Shown here: in pieces, positions 1-8,441 of the stretch
Numbering within the stretch: the first letter of the stretch is position 1
Layout of the letters: every line of letters begins with the position of its first letter
DNA from: Paracoccaceae bacterium
GTDB taxonomy: Bacteria; Pseudomonadota; Alphaproteobacteria; Rhodobacterales; Rhodobacteraceae
DNA: 54,934 nt
Direction of reading: 5' to 3'
Assembly (NCBI GenBank): GCA_021775315.1
Contig: JAJFIC010000055.1
Location: 1-54,934 of the forward strand
The notes under the pieces: generated by a model
Seen by the model: only the letters and a program-made list of their open reading frames with translations
What the model was told of the DNA's origin: nothing
Database searches by the model: none
Program-made: the position numbers and the translations under genes

Positions 1-89
1 TCATAATTATTCTCATGTTCGAAAACCATCCGCACGGCTCTTGCGCGTACCTCAGGTGAAAACCTGTTTGCTCTGCTGCTTTTTTCCAT
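1..89 (-). mobile_element. IS3-family transposase OrfA, 5' end only (cut by window edge)
   Basis: Reading the minus strand from an ATG at 89 gives MEKSSRANRFSPEVRARAVR and then MVFEHENNY, the usual N-terminus of the small OrfA helix-turn-helix protein of IS3-family elements. The gene runs out of the window, so only about 29 codons are visible. The outer end of the element must lie between about 90 and 109, because type I restriction HsdS coding sequence begins there. I could not define the terminal inverted repeat or a target duplication. The family call rests on the residue pattern alone. The insertion appears to have removed or displaced the 5' part of the hsdS gene. Confidence 0.7.
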
Positions 90-109
90 AGCTCCAATCT
101 TTCCTCGAT

Positions 110-781
110 TTGGAGCCTCCTGAAAACCCGGTGCGGTTCAAGGTGATGCCTGGGGACATTGCCTACAACATGATGCGGATGTGGCAAGGTGCGTCAGGTC
201 TCGCCGATGAAGAAGCCATCGTCAGCCCTGCCTATGTGGTCTTGGCCCCGAAGAACAATATTGACCCCAGGTACGCAGCGTACTTCGACAAGACCCCGAA
301 AATGATCCATCGGTTCTGGGCCTATTCCTACGGTTTGACAAATGATCGCCTGAGACTTTACCCAAAGGATATCCAGCGCGTTCCGGTGGAAATCCCCCCA
401 CTCCCCGAACAACGGAAGATCGCGGAAATCCTCTCGACCTGGGATCGGGCCATCAAGACAACCGAGGCCCTGCTGGCCACTGCCCGTAATCAGAAACTCG
501 CCCTCATGCAATCCCTGTTGACCGGTAACCGCCGGTTTCCAGAGTTTGTGGGGCAGGAGTGGAAGGAGGTGCGGTTGGGGGATGTGGCTGACATAGTGTC
601 CGGTCCTGCGTTTAAGTCGGATGGGTTCGTTTCGGAAGGTTTTAGACTAGTCCGTGGATCAAACGTGAAACGCGGCCACTTAGATTGGTCTCCGTCAATC
701 ACAATGCATTGGCCGAATGACGATAACGTTTCTGAATACAGGATTGGGGCCGGGGATAGATGTCACCTACAACTGAGATGA
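110..781 (+). pseudogene. Type I restriction specificity subunit HsdS, fragment lacking both ends
   Basis: HsdS recognises the DNA target of a type I restriction-modification complex through two target-recognition domains joined by conserved helices. Visible here are the end of the first domain (GDIAYNMMRMWQG, IVSPAYVVL), the central conserved region with its helix (PLPEQRKIAEILSTWDRAIK, then ALMQSLLTG) and the start of the second domain (EVRLGDVADIVSGPAFKS). The reading frame is open upstream of the TTG at 110, up to the IS3 element. At the other end homology stops near 758 after the G-A-G-D motif, where integrase-derived sequence begins on the opposite strand. A full HsdS is about 400-450 residues, so this is roughly half. 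No hsdM or hsdR is in the window. It is not expected to work. Confidence 0.8.
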
Positions 782-1184
782 ACTCCTGGATATGGCCGTT
801 CGCCCCGTTTTTCGTTTTCTCCCGGTTCCAATTTCGTTCATTGATATATTGTGGTCGTACCCGCGACAGGCGCATCGCTGGGTCCTGCTTTGGGATTTCT
901 GGTCTGGGTCGGAAATTAAACAGTGGATCAGGTGGGCCGGTGAGGAAGGTGAACTTCACTGGTGGTTGGGGCTTCAGTTCATCCAATTGCCGGTCGAATT
1001 CTGCGTATATTTGTTGGGCAATCCGATGTTCGCTCCGTTCAGCTTGTTTTCGGTCTGTTGTTCCAGTCGAGCGGCGAATTTGCTTGTCTTTTCCAGCCTG
1101 TAGCCCCAAGGGCTTGGTGACTTGGACATACCACTTGTTTCCTTTGGCCTTTAGCCGGATCAGTTTTGAAGTGTGAAAGTTCAT
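699..1184 (-). pseudogene. Tyrosine-recombinase integrase, N-terminal fragment
   Basis: The 161-residue frame starts at ATG 1184 with MNFHTSKLIRLKAKGNKWYV and contains IRRSTGTTDRKQAERS. This is the N-terminal DNA-binding arm (DUF6538-like) seen in many island and phage integrases of alphaproteobacteria. The core-binding and catalytic domains with the R-H-R-Y residues are absent. The last residues, after VVGD, come from sequence antisense to the hsdS fragment, so integrase homology ends near 758-765. The gene starts about 100 bp from the 3' end of tRNA-Cys, the normal place for an integrase that used that tRNA as attachment site. I infer an integrase inactivated by an internal deletion. Confidence 0.6.
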
Positions 1185-1201
1185 TGCCTTTTTCCCAGCC
1201 C

Positions 1202-1224
1202 AATAGGGTCCAAAATAGGGTCCA
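1202..1224. repeat. Tandem 11-bp direct repeats next to integrase start
   Basis: The sequence AATAGGGTCCA occurs at 1202-1212 and again at 1214-1224, one base apart, between the integrase fragment and the tRNA-Cys gene. Short direct repeats at this place fit arm-type integrase binding sites, but that role is inferred from position only. Confidence 0.4.
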
Positions 1225-1287
1225 TTGCAGGGTCTGACTCCTGCTATAGTCCTTATTTTAATACATTAAAGAGGTGCTGAGTGTCAA

Positions 1288-1361
1288 TGGAGGCGAGTAC
1301 CGGAATCGAACCGGTGTACACGGATTTGCAATCCGCTGCGTCACCACTCCGCCAACTCGCC
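1288..1361 (-). tRNA. tRNA-Cys (anticodon GCA)
   Basis: The minus strand from 1361 folds as a tRNA. The acceptor arm GGCGAGT pairs with ACTCGCC at 1298-1292, the anticodon loop sits in GGATTGCAAATCC, and the T arm contains GGTTCGAATCC. The discriminator is T at 1291 and CCA is encoded at 1290-1288. The 3' end faces the integrase fragment, so this is the likely integration site of the degraded island on its left. Confidence 0.93.
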
Positions 1362-1539
1362 TCGCTTGTGGTGGCCCCGTCGGGCGACGCTGGCTATAAC
1401 AAGGGGCTTGCAGGCGTGCAAGCGACTTCTCTGGAATGTGACGGCCTCAACACCAGATACTGCGGATGGTTGAGTTGCCGTGCCTTTGTTTCTGTGGCAA
1501 GACTGTCGGAACCAATAAACCCGATTCTTGAGCAGCATT

Positions 1540-2205
1540 ATGACAGATTTCACAGCCCTTCGCACAGCCATGGTTGATTGTCAGGTCAGGCCTTCTGACG
1601 TGACGAAATTCCCAATTATCGAGGCGATGCTTAAAACCCGTCGCGAGGCGTTTGTGCCAAGCCATTTGCGCGAAATCGCCTATGCAGGCGAGCACCTTGC
1701 GCTGGGGAACAAGCGGATCGTCATGGACCCGCGTGTACTGGCCAAGATGCTGGATGCGTTGGATATTGGACCGGACGCGCTGGTGTTGGACCTTGGCTGT
1801 GGCCTTGGCTATTCGACGGCGATTATTGCCCATATGGCCGAGGCTGTGATTGCGGTTGAACAAGACGAAGAACTGGCGGCTGAGGCCGAGGCGAATTTGG
1901 CGGCCGAGGCGGTTGATAACGCGATTGTCACCAAAGCAGCGCTTACTGACGGCGCGGCCAAGCATGGCCCTTATGACGTCATCACCATCAATGGCGGCGT
2001 TGAACAGGTGCCCGAATCTGTGCTGGCACAGCTGAAAACAGGTGGGCATATTGCCGCGATTTTTATGGATAGCGCACGCGGGCAGGGCGCTGGCCATTGC
2101 CGGGTTGGCACCAAAACACCAAGTGGCGTTGCATGGCGCACGGTTTTTGACGCGACCGCCCCGGTTTTGCCGGGATTTGAACGCGACGCCGAATTCGCAT
2201 TGTAA
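1540..2205 (+). CDS. pcm: Protein-L-isoaspartate O-methyltransferase family protein
   Basis: This methyltransferase family uses S-adenosylmethionine to methylate isoaspartyl residues in damaged proteins so that they can return to aspartate. The 221-residue product has the SAM-binding motif I VLDLGCGLGYS at about residues 82-92, and the upstream helix containing MVDCQVRPSDVT is typical of the alphaproteobacterial members. I use ATG 1540; an in-frame TTG at 1528 would add four residues. The gene is followed 73 bp later by tolC. The pcm-tolC-PopZ order is common in alphaproteobacteria. Members of this subgroup are shorter than enterobacterial Pcm in the catalytic tail, so repair activity is a family inference. 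Confidence 0.85.
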   Translation: MTDFTALRTAMVDCQVRPSDVTKFPIIEAMLKTRREAFVPSHLREIAYAGEHLALGNKRIVMDPRVLAKMLDALDIGPDALVLDLGCGLGYSTAIIAHMAEAVIAVEQDEELAAEAEANLAAEAVDNAIVTKAALTDGAAKHGPYDVITINGGVEQVPESVLAQLKTGGHIAAIFMDSARGQGAGHCRVGTKTPSGVAWRTVFDATAPVLPGFERDAEFAL

Positions 2206-2278
2206 TGCCTATTGAGAATAAGACGGCGATCCCCATCTTCTAGGATGCAGTGATTGTCTGGGGCAGGTTGAGGGTAAA

Positions 2279-3649
2279 ATGAACGTATTAAAGACAGCTA
2301 TGGTTGCAGTCACCCTTGGGGCATTTCTGAGCAGTGCAACGGCTGGGGCCGCGCATACGCTGACCGACGCGCTGATCAACGCTTATCGCAACTCAGCACA
2401 GCTCAAAAGCGAGCAGGCGGCGCTGCGCGGAACCGACGAAGGTGTCGCTCAGGCTTGGGCGGCGTTGCGTCCATCTGTGAATGCCAGCGCAACCTCGGGC
2501 TATTCGCATTCTTATAACACCGGTGTGAATTCCAGGGTGTCAAACCTGACACTCAGCCTGGATCTTTTGGTCTGGGATGGCGGCGCAACCGAATTGGCGG
2601 TCGAAGCTGCGCGTCTGAATGTTGTCGCTGCACGTGAAAATCTGGTCGACACGGAACAAACCGTTCTGTTGAACGCCGTAATTGCCTTTATGGATATGCG
2701 CCGCGACGCGCAATTCCTGGAACTCGCTGAAAACAACCGATCGGTGATTGCCCGTCAGGTGCAAGCCGCGCGCGACCGGTTTGAAGTTGGAGAGGTTCGC
2801 CGCACTGACGTTAGCCAGGCAGAGGCGCGATTGGCCGGGGCTTTGGGCACGGTTGCATTACGCCAGGGCACGCTTGAGATTTCGCGTGAGGCTTATTTCG
2901 TCGCAATTGGCAAATATCCCGGTGTCTTACAGGCACCACCACCGCTGCCACGCATTCCCAATACAGTAGAGGCCGCGAAATCCATTGCCTTGCGCGGCCA
3001 TCCGTCCATTTTGCGGGCCCAGCATGGCGTGAAGATCGCCGAGATTAATGTTTATCGGGCTGAGGCCGCGATGAAGCCGAAAATTTCACTATCAGGTAGC
3101 CTGAGCATCAATCCCAAAGCATTTTCTGGGGACACGGCTGGCCTGTCGATCAAGGGCACCGCGCCTATTTATCAGGGCGGGCGGCTGACATCTGCCTACC
3201 GCCAGGCGCTGGCACTGGAAGAGAAATCACGCTCGGACCTGCAATTGGCCGGTTTGCTGGTGGCGCAGAACACGCATCGGTTCTGGGCGCAATTGCAGAT
3301 CGCTCGCGCATCTATCACTGCGCGCCAGAAAGAGGTGCGCGCCTCACGTGTTGCCCTGCGTGGTATCCGGGAAGAGGCCAATCTGGGTGCCCGCACAACA
3401 CTTGATGTTCTGGATGCCGAACGTGAAATGGTTCAGGCAGAAACCAATCTGGTCGAAGCACGACGAAACGAATCTGTAGCAGTTTATTCGCTTTTGTCCG
3501 CTATGGGTTTGTTGACCGTGAACCATTTGCAGTTGGGAATTAAGACCTATGACGCGAACGTCAATTACAACAAGGTTTCGACCGCACCAAAACCAACGAA
3601 CCGGGCCAAGCTCCTGGATAAAATATTTACACGCGCCGGTAAGAAGTAA
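2279..3649 (+). CDS. tolC: TolC-family outer-membrane efflux channel
   Basis: TolC proteins form trimeric tunnels through the outer membrane and periplasm for multidrug efflux and type I secretion. The 456-residue product begins with a signal peptide (basic MNVLK, then a hydrophobic run, cleavage probably after ATAGA near residue 23). It has two related halves typical of the outer-membrane efflux protein family: LTDALINAYRNSAQLKSEQA early, and the second-half coiled-coil segment around GARTTLDVLDAEREMVQAET. Length matches the family. The start has an upstream GAGGGT-like ribosome site. It lies between pcm and the PopZ-like gene. No partner periplasmic adaptor or inner-membrane pump is encoded nearby. 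Confidence 0.92.
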   Translation: MNVLKTAMVAVTLGAFLSSATAGAAHTLTDALINAYRNSAQLKSEQAALRGTDEGVAQAWAALRPSVNASATSGYSHSYNTGVNSRVSNLTLSLDLLVWDGGATELAVEAARLNVVAARENLVDTEQTVLLNAVIAFMDMRRDAQFLELAENNRSVIARQVQAARDRFEVGEVRRTDVSQAEARLAGALGTVALRQGTLEISREAYFVAIGKYPGVLQAPPPLPRIPNTVEAAKSIALRGHPSILRAQHGVKIAEINVYRAEAAMKPKISLSGSLSINPKAFSGDTAGLSIKGTAPIYQGGRLTSAYRQALALEEKSRSDLQLAGLLVAQNTHRFWAQLQIARASITARQKEVRASRVALRGIREEANLGARTTLDVLDAEREMVQAETNLVEARRNESVAVYSLLSAMGLLTVNHLQLGIKTYDANVNYNKVSTAPKPTNRAKLLDKIFTRAGKK

Positions 3650-3665
3650 AATTATAATCAAGGTG

Positions 3666-3694
3666 TTGTGTGCTGACAATGCTGGGGCTACTAT
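3666..3694 (+). promoter_or_regulatory. Candidate sigma-70 promoter for the PopZ-like gene
   Basis: TTGTGT at 3666-3671 and TACTAT at 3689-3694 are 17 bp apart, about 26 bp upstream of the start codon at 3721. Each box matches the sigma-70 consensus only in part. Confidence 0.35.
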
Positions 3695-3720
3695 CAGTGT
3701 AATGGCCGAAAGGGAGCAAT

Positions 3721-4857
3721 ATGTCTGATCCTGTTTCAACAATGGATGTCGAGGACGTCTTGTCCTCCATTCGACGTCTGGTTTCTGAAGAAGCAAAAGG
3801 CGCCGGTCATGCAGGCGAATCAGCAAGTGGAATTTCATCTGCGGGCTTGCACGAAGAGGCTGAAAATGCTGCTTCCGACGCGCTGTCGGAACTTGTGCAG
3901 GCGGTCGAGGGCGGCGCTGACATGTCTTTGGGCGATACGGAATCCCGGTATTCCGACGACGAAGATGACGCTTTGGATTCAGAAACAGATTATGAAAGTG
4001 ATCCGCAGGTTTCATTCCGGCATCAGGCCGCAAGCGCGAACAGGCGCAATGATGACCAAAAACTGGTTTTGACCGCAGCTTTGCGGGTGGCTGATCCTGA
4101 ACCCTTGGAAAACACATCGGGATCATTTGGAACGGCCCCGCATGTCGCAGACGAAGATCTGGCAGACGACAGCGCTGCAAATGGTTCTGGTGCCGCGTCG
4201 GAAGCTTCGGATGCACCGTATTCCTACCCGCACTTGCGCCCGGTTGACGATGTGCAGGACGAGAATACGCAGCCCGAAAATACCGACCCACAATCGGAAA
4301 AGCCCGCACCTTTTGATTATGCCCCAGAAGACACGCTATTTGATCGCGCCAAACAAGCGATGGAGGCTGTCAAAGATGGTCGCGTCGCGCGTGGCGATCT
4401 GGCGTCAACAATTGCCCGCCCGCAACCTGACTCGGTTGCACCTTTGCGCGCTGTTGAGGCTGCGAACCACGATGGGCCAGTATCTGGCAACGTTGAAGAG
4501 GTCGCAGAGGCCGAAACGGCTGAGATGTCTGAGGCAGAGGCTGAGGAAAACACATCCGGGGAAACCGCCGATATTTCACCAACTTCCCCTTTCCGCGCGG
4601 CAGGTGGTGCGTTTGCGCGAACCGAAGCCGTTAACGCCGACGCAGAAACTGACGAGTTTGATGAAGGCGAGCCTTCGACAATTAACTTTGCTGAGGCTGA
4701 CGACTCGATCCTTGACGAAGACACCCTGCGTGATCTGGTGTCGGATATGGTGCGCGAGGAATTGCAGGGCGAGCTGGGCGACCGGATCACGCGAAACGTG
4801 CGCAAACTTGTCCGTCGGGAAATTCAACGTGCCATGGCCAGCCGCGAATTTGAATAG
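3721..4857 (+). CDS. PopZ-like (DUF2497-related) acidic polar-organising protein candidate
   Basis: The 378-residue product has three parts. Residues about 8-24 form a helix, MDVEDVLSSIRRLVSEE, resembling the N-terminal helix of Caulobacter PopZ (EEILASIRRIISED). A long central region of about 300 residues is very rich in Asp, Glu, Ala and Ser with little order, apart from a conserved KLVLTAALRV motif near residue 118. The C-terminus from about residue 325 (LDEDTLRDLVSDMVREELQG, then RNVRKLVRREIQRAMA) is a predicted helical oligomerisation region. PopZ self-assembles at cell poles and anchors the chromosome origin. Position after pcm and tolC matches popZ loci elsewhere, where valS follows. 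Homology is limited to short ends, so the function is inferred. Confidence 0.6.
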   Translation: MSDPVSTMDVEDVLSSIRRLVSEEAKGAGHAGESASGISSAGLHEEAENAASDALSELVQAVEGGADMSLGDTESRYSDDEDDALDSETDYESDPQVSFRHQAASANRRNDDQKLVLTAALRVADPEPLENTSGSFGTAPHVADEDLADDSAANGSGAASEASDAPYSYPHLRPVDDVQDENTQPENTDPQSEKPAPFDYAPEDTLFDRAKQAMEAVKDGRVARGDLASTIARPQPDSVAPLRAVEAANHDGPVSGNVEEVAEAETAEMSEAEAEENTSGETADISPTSPFRAAGGAFARTEAVNADAETDEFDEGEPSTINFAEADDSILDEDTLRDLVSDMVREELQGELGDRITRNVRKLVRREIQRAMASREFE

Positions 4858-4863
4858 CGGATT

Positions 4864-6315
4864 TTAACCCGCAGCAGCCAGTTTTAACAGCAAATCAAGG
4901 TCCATGTGGGTTTCCAGATGGGTCGCGAGGTCGTCCAGGCTCTGCTCGACGGTTTGGCCGTATTCCAGCCCGGTATCATGTACCCCCAGCGTTTCCAAAA
5001 AAGCCGCCCTAAACGCGTCAGATGTGAACAGGCCGTGCAGGTAGCAGCCTTTTATTTGCCCATTCGCTGACTGCGCCCCTTCAGCGCGCGAACCGATGGA
5101 CAGCCACGCGTTGTCACAATCCGGTCCAGAGGTTTTGCCAATATGGATTTCATAACCTTCCAGCATGATTTTGCGCGGCAGGTATTGCGCGCTGACATTG
5201 GCCAGACGTTTTTCCGGGTGCATTTGTGTGACCACATCAAGATGGCCAAGGCCCTGAACCCGGCCGGGCGCACCTTCGATACCGTCGGCATCGATGATTT
5301 CGCGCCCCAGCATTTGGTAGCCTCCGCAAATTCCCAGCACGTGACCGCCGCGCCGGATATGTGCGGCCAGATCAATGTCCCAACCCTGCGCGCGGAAATA
5401 GGCCAGATCGGAAATTGTGGATTTCGTGCCGGGGATTAAAACCAGATCGGCATCGCCGGGCAGGGCGCGTCCGGGTTCAACCATGTCGATGCTGACCGAA
5501 GGCTCCAGGCTGAGCGGATCAAGATCATCAAAATTGGCGATCCGCGACAGACGAGGCACGGCGATCTTGAACTTGCCGCCGCTGGTGGATGCGATGTCCA
5601 TGACATCTTCGGCTGGCAGTTTCCATGCATCTGCAAACCAAGGCACGACGCCCAGTGAATGCCACCCGGTGCGGGTTACAATCTCCTGTAACCCCTGATC
5701 GAACAAGCTGACATCGCCGCGGAACTTGTTGATAACAAAACAACAAATACGGGCACGATCCTCTGACGACAAGACAGAATGGGTGCCGACGATTTGCGCG
5801 ATAACGCCGCCGCGATCAATATCACCTGTCAGGATCACAGGCACATTTGCCGCCTCAGCAAAGCCCATATTGGCGATGTCGCCCGCCCTTAGATTGATCT
5901 CAGCCGGGCTGCCTGCGCCCTCGATCAGAACCAGATCGGCGTCTTTGCGCACCCGATCATAACTTTCGATAACGGCGCTCAGTAATTGCGGTTTCAGGGC
6001 CGCATAGTCGCGCGCCTGAACCGTCGCCACGCGATTTCCCTGCAAAATGACTTGCGCCCCGATTTCGGATTCAGGTTTCAGCAGGACCGGATTAAAATCT
6101 GAATGCGGGGCGACCTTAGCGGCCAGTGCTTGAAGGGCTTGCGCGCGGCCAATTTCGCCGCCATCGGTCGTCACGGCCGCGTTGTTGGACATGTTTTGCG
6201 GCTTGAAGGGTCGCACTGTCAAACCGCGATGCCAATAGGCGCGGCACAACCCGGCCACCAGCATCGACTTGCCGACGTTTGAACCTGCGCCTTGAATCAT
6301 TATCGCTTTGGTCAT
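4864..6315 (-). CDS. cobQ: Cobyric acid synthase
   Basis: CobQ amidates the b, d, e and g carboxylates of adenosylcobyrinic acid a,c-diamide, using glutamine and ATP, in cobalamin synthesis. The 483-residue product has the N-terminal P-loop GAGSNVGKS (residues about 9-17), the [10 protein letters not shown] motif, and a C-terminal class I glutamine amidotransferase domain with nucleophile Cys330 in [10 protein letters not shown] and His427 in GCYLHGLF. Length is normal. It ends six bases from the stop of the PopZ-like gene, tail to tail. No other cobalamin genes are in the window, and I see no cobalamin riboswitch in the 68 bp upstream. Confidence 0.95.
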   Translation of the reverse strand: MTKAIMIQGAGSNVGKSMLVAGLCRAYWHRGLTVRPFKPQNMSNNAAVTTDGGEIGRAQALQALAAKVAPHSDFNPVLLKPESEIGAQVILQGNRVATVQARDYAALKPQLLSAVIESYDRVRKDADLVLIEGAGSPAEINLRAGDIANMGFAEAANVPVILTGDIDRGGVIAQIVGTHSVLSSEDRARICCFVINKFRGDVSLFDQGLQEIVTRTGWHSLGVVPWFADAWKLPAEDVMDIASTSGGKFKIAVPRLSRIANFDDLDPLSLEPSVSIDMVEPGRALPGDADLVLIPGTKSTISDLAYFRAQGWDIDLAAHIRRGGHVLGICGGYQMLGREIIDADGIEGAPGRVQGLGHLDVVTQMHPEKRLANVSAQYLPRKIMLEGYEIHIGKTSGPDCDNAWLSIGSRAEGAQSANGQIKGCYLHGLFTSDAFRAAFLETLGVHDTGLEYGQTVEQSLDDLATHLETHMDLDLLLKLAAAG

Positions 6316-6383
6316 GGACCCTCCGCCTCTGGCTTTAGCGGATCACAGGAACTGGGAAAAGCCGGAAGTTGCGGGCAGCACCG

Positions 6384-7442
6384 TTAAACTGTTTTGGTGA
6401 TCGTGGCCGGGGCCGGTTCAATTTCAGGCGCGGCGGACGCATCGGAACCTGAACGGTCATTGGACACAACATCCGATTTTTTTGCAGCCAGGTTGGCTGC
6501 AACGCTGGCGTGGATGTATTCCGATTTGTCCGCCAGCGTGATGCGTTTTTTGCGATAAAGGAAAAACTTGGCCGAACCTCGCGTTGATCCATGGGCCAGT
6601 GCCGAGGGGTCCGTTGGGAAATCCTGTCGCCAATTGTCAGGCAAAGGCAGACCGCAGGCCTCGGCATGGTCCAGCATCCAGACAAGTGGAATGTTTGACA
6701 GCGCGCGGGCCTGTTGGAACGCGCCTAAATGACCACCAACATCCGCATGGCCGCCGCGAAACCAGGCCTGTTCCAACCGACCAGACCAGTCTCCGCGCGA
6801 CTTCCACAGAACCGGGGCAAAAGCCGTGCGGTTTTCATCCATCGCCAGCGCCTGAAACCCGTTGCGCGTGGCGTTACCCAGCGCATGATTGTGAAAATCA
6901 GTTGGCCGGGGCGCCAGCCGCCACAACAGCGGATACTGAATACCAAGCGCTTTGACCGTGTCCCAGACACCGACCATTTCGATGCGTACATCTTTGCAGC
7001 AAAACGCCTTGGTGAATTGCGCAGCCGAATTTGTAATTTGGTCCTTCCGGTAGTACCGAAAAGCCTGCCGGACATTGCTTTCGGTGGCATGCTGACGCCT
7101 AAGCAGGCCGATCTGGTCGATAATGCCAGCCAGCGACCGAACGGCATAGGCGCCTCGGGAAAAGCCGAACAGAAAGATGCGGTCGCCCGGTCGGTATCGC
7201 GCGGCAATGAAACCATAAGCCCGTCGGATTTGGCGTGTCAGGCCGCGCCCGGCGACGACATCAAGCATGCTGCGCCATGTGCACCATTGAATGCCTTCCT
7301 CGTACCTCAGCGACATGTGGTTCGAGGGCTGCATGCTGCACAGCAATCGAAAGGTCAGACCTGCATTGCTTTCGCGCGCGGGGCTGAGCGAACTGAGGGT
7401 GCCGTCGATGATGACGACATGGGTGATAGGCGGGCGGGTCAT
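6384..7442 (-). CDS. DUF2235 alpha/beta-hydrolase-like protein
   Basis: DUF2235 proteins have an alpha/beta-hydrolase core; some members are type VI secretion phospholipases of the Tle1 class, but most are uncharacterised. The 352-residue product begins with HVVIIDGTLSSL (the family's start strand and DGT motif) and carries the nucleophile elbow GFSRGA with Ser95. A later VGVWDTVKALG and HALGNATRNGFQALAMDENR follow the family pattern. There is no signal peptide and no neighbouring secretion gene, so an intracellular lipase or esterase role is more likely than an effector. It is read in the same direction as cobQ, 68 bp upstream of it. The last 40 residues are low complexity. Confidence 0.75.
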   Translation of the reverse strand: MTRPPITHVVIIDGTLSSLSPARESNAGLTFRLLCSMQPSNHMSLRYEEGIQWCTWRSMLDVVAGRGLTRQIRRAYGFIAARYRPGDRIFLFGFSRGAYAVRSLAGIIDQIGLLRRQHATESNVRQAFRYYRKDQITNSAAQFTKAFCCKDVRIEMVGVWDTVKALGIQYPLLWRLAPRPTDFHNHALGNATRNGFQALAMDENRTAFAPVLWKSRGDWSGRLEQAWFRGGHADVGGHLGAFQQARALSNIPLVWMLDHAEACGLPLPDNWRQDFPTDPSALAHGSTRGSAKFFLYRKKRITLADKSEYIHASVAANLAAKKSDVVSNDRSGSDASAAPEIEPAPATITKTV

Positions 7443-7597
7443 GGTGTGAACAGACTAGTGCGGTCGCGGCCCTACAGGAAATCAATTTGGTGGCAACAAG
7501 GGTGAATATGCAGGCCGCGTATGTTTGGCCTCTTTACCGAAATCCTTGCCAAGTTCGCGTGGCTGGTCTTTGATACAGCGCATATTAGGAGGTCAGC

Positions 7598-8332
7598 ATG
7601 GAAACGCTTGCAGGATTTGAGAGATACGATTTTCAAGGGCCATTGGCAGACGGTAATTCCGTCAGTCACCCGGTTTATTTCATAGGGCAGGGGCCGCCGA
7701 TTGTGATCTGGCAGGAATTGCCGGGAATTGGTCCAGAAACCATTGAGCTGGCGATCAAAATTTCCGACGCCGGGTACAAGGTTTATCTGCCGCATTTGTT
7801 TGGCCCTTTGGGTCGGATGAGCTTTGTCGGCAATATCGCCCGTCTGTTTTGCATGCGGCGCGAGTTTCATTTGTTTGCCGCCAACAAGGCCAGCCCAATT
7901 GCCAATTGGATGGCAGCACTTTGCCGGGATGTGCGGGCGCGCAATGATGGCGCGCAGGTGGGTACGCTTGGCATGTGCCTGACCGGCGGTTTTGCTTTGA
8001 CGCTGATGGCTGATGATGCGGTGATCGGCGGGGTCGCCAGCCAGCCGTCGCTGCCCATAATGAAACAAACTGCCCTGCACATGAGTGCGCGGGAAATCAG
8101 TGACGCAAAAGCGGGCATGCAGGCCAAAGGCCCCGCCCTTGCGATGCGATATTCCGGCGACCCTTTGTGCAAGGCCGCCAAGCTTGACACGATCAAGGAC
8201 ACGTTTGGCGACGGTGTTGTCACGCATACGGTTCCCGGCAAAGGCCACGCGATGCTGACTGCCCATTGGAGCGATGAGGCTTTTGAAAAAACCATCGGCT
8301 ATTTTAACGACCGCTTTGCCAGCAAGCTCTGA
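7598..8332 (+). CDS. Dienelactone-hydrolase family protein
   Basis: The product is 244 residues with an alpha/beta-hydrolase fold of the dienelactone hydrolase type, which uses a Cys-Asp-His triad. The nucleophile is Cys127 in GTLGMCLTGG, the His is probably His217 in GKGHAML, and Asp188 in YSGDPLC is a likely acid. A perfect AGGAGG ribosome site precedes the ATG at 7598. The substrate is unknown; no aromatic-ring catabolic genes are near. It lies 109 bp upstream of the PhyH/HD pair on the same strand and might share transcription with it, which is inference. The gene is divergent from the DUF2235 gene across 155 bp. Confidence 0.8.
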   Translation: METLAGFERYDFQGPLADGNSVSHPVYFIGQGPPIVIWQELPGIGPETIELAIKISDAGYKVYLPHLFGPLGRMSFVGNIARLFCMRREFHLFAANKASPIANWMAALCRDVRARNDGAQVGTLGMCLTGGFALTLMADDAVIGGVASQPSLPIMKQTALHMSAREISDAKAGMQAKGPALAMRYSGDPLCKAAKLDTIKDTFGDGVVTHTVPGKGHAMLTAHWSDEAFEKTIGYFNDRFASKL

Positions 8333-8441
8333 CGCCTCAGTTCAAGGTCAAATTACGGCGTAAACGGCGTCGTATTTATGGCAGACCGTGTTAGATTCGG
8401 TATCCCATTCTGGTTGACGAAAAACCGGTTGGGAGGAAATA

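Noticed and set aside
699-781. Treating the integrase and hsdS overlapping frames as one functional gene pair
   Set aside because: Both lose homology at the same place and overlap tail to tail, which fits a deletion junction.
1362-1539. Possible gene between tRNA-Cys and pcm
   Set aside because: No frame with a start and typical composition; the region looks like the tRNA promoter and pcm leader.
4317-4805. Open frame antisense to the PopZ-like gene
   Set aside because: Low-complexity serine- and alanine-rich translation typical of an antisense shadow of an acidic protein.
6335-6685. Alternative frame over the end of the DUF2235 gene
   Set aside because: It overlaps the recognised gene and has no family features.
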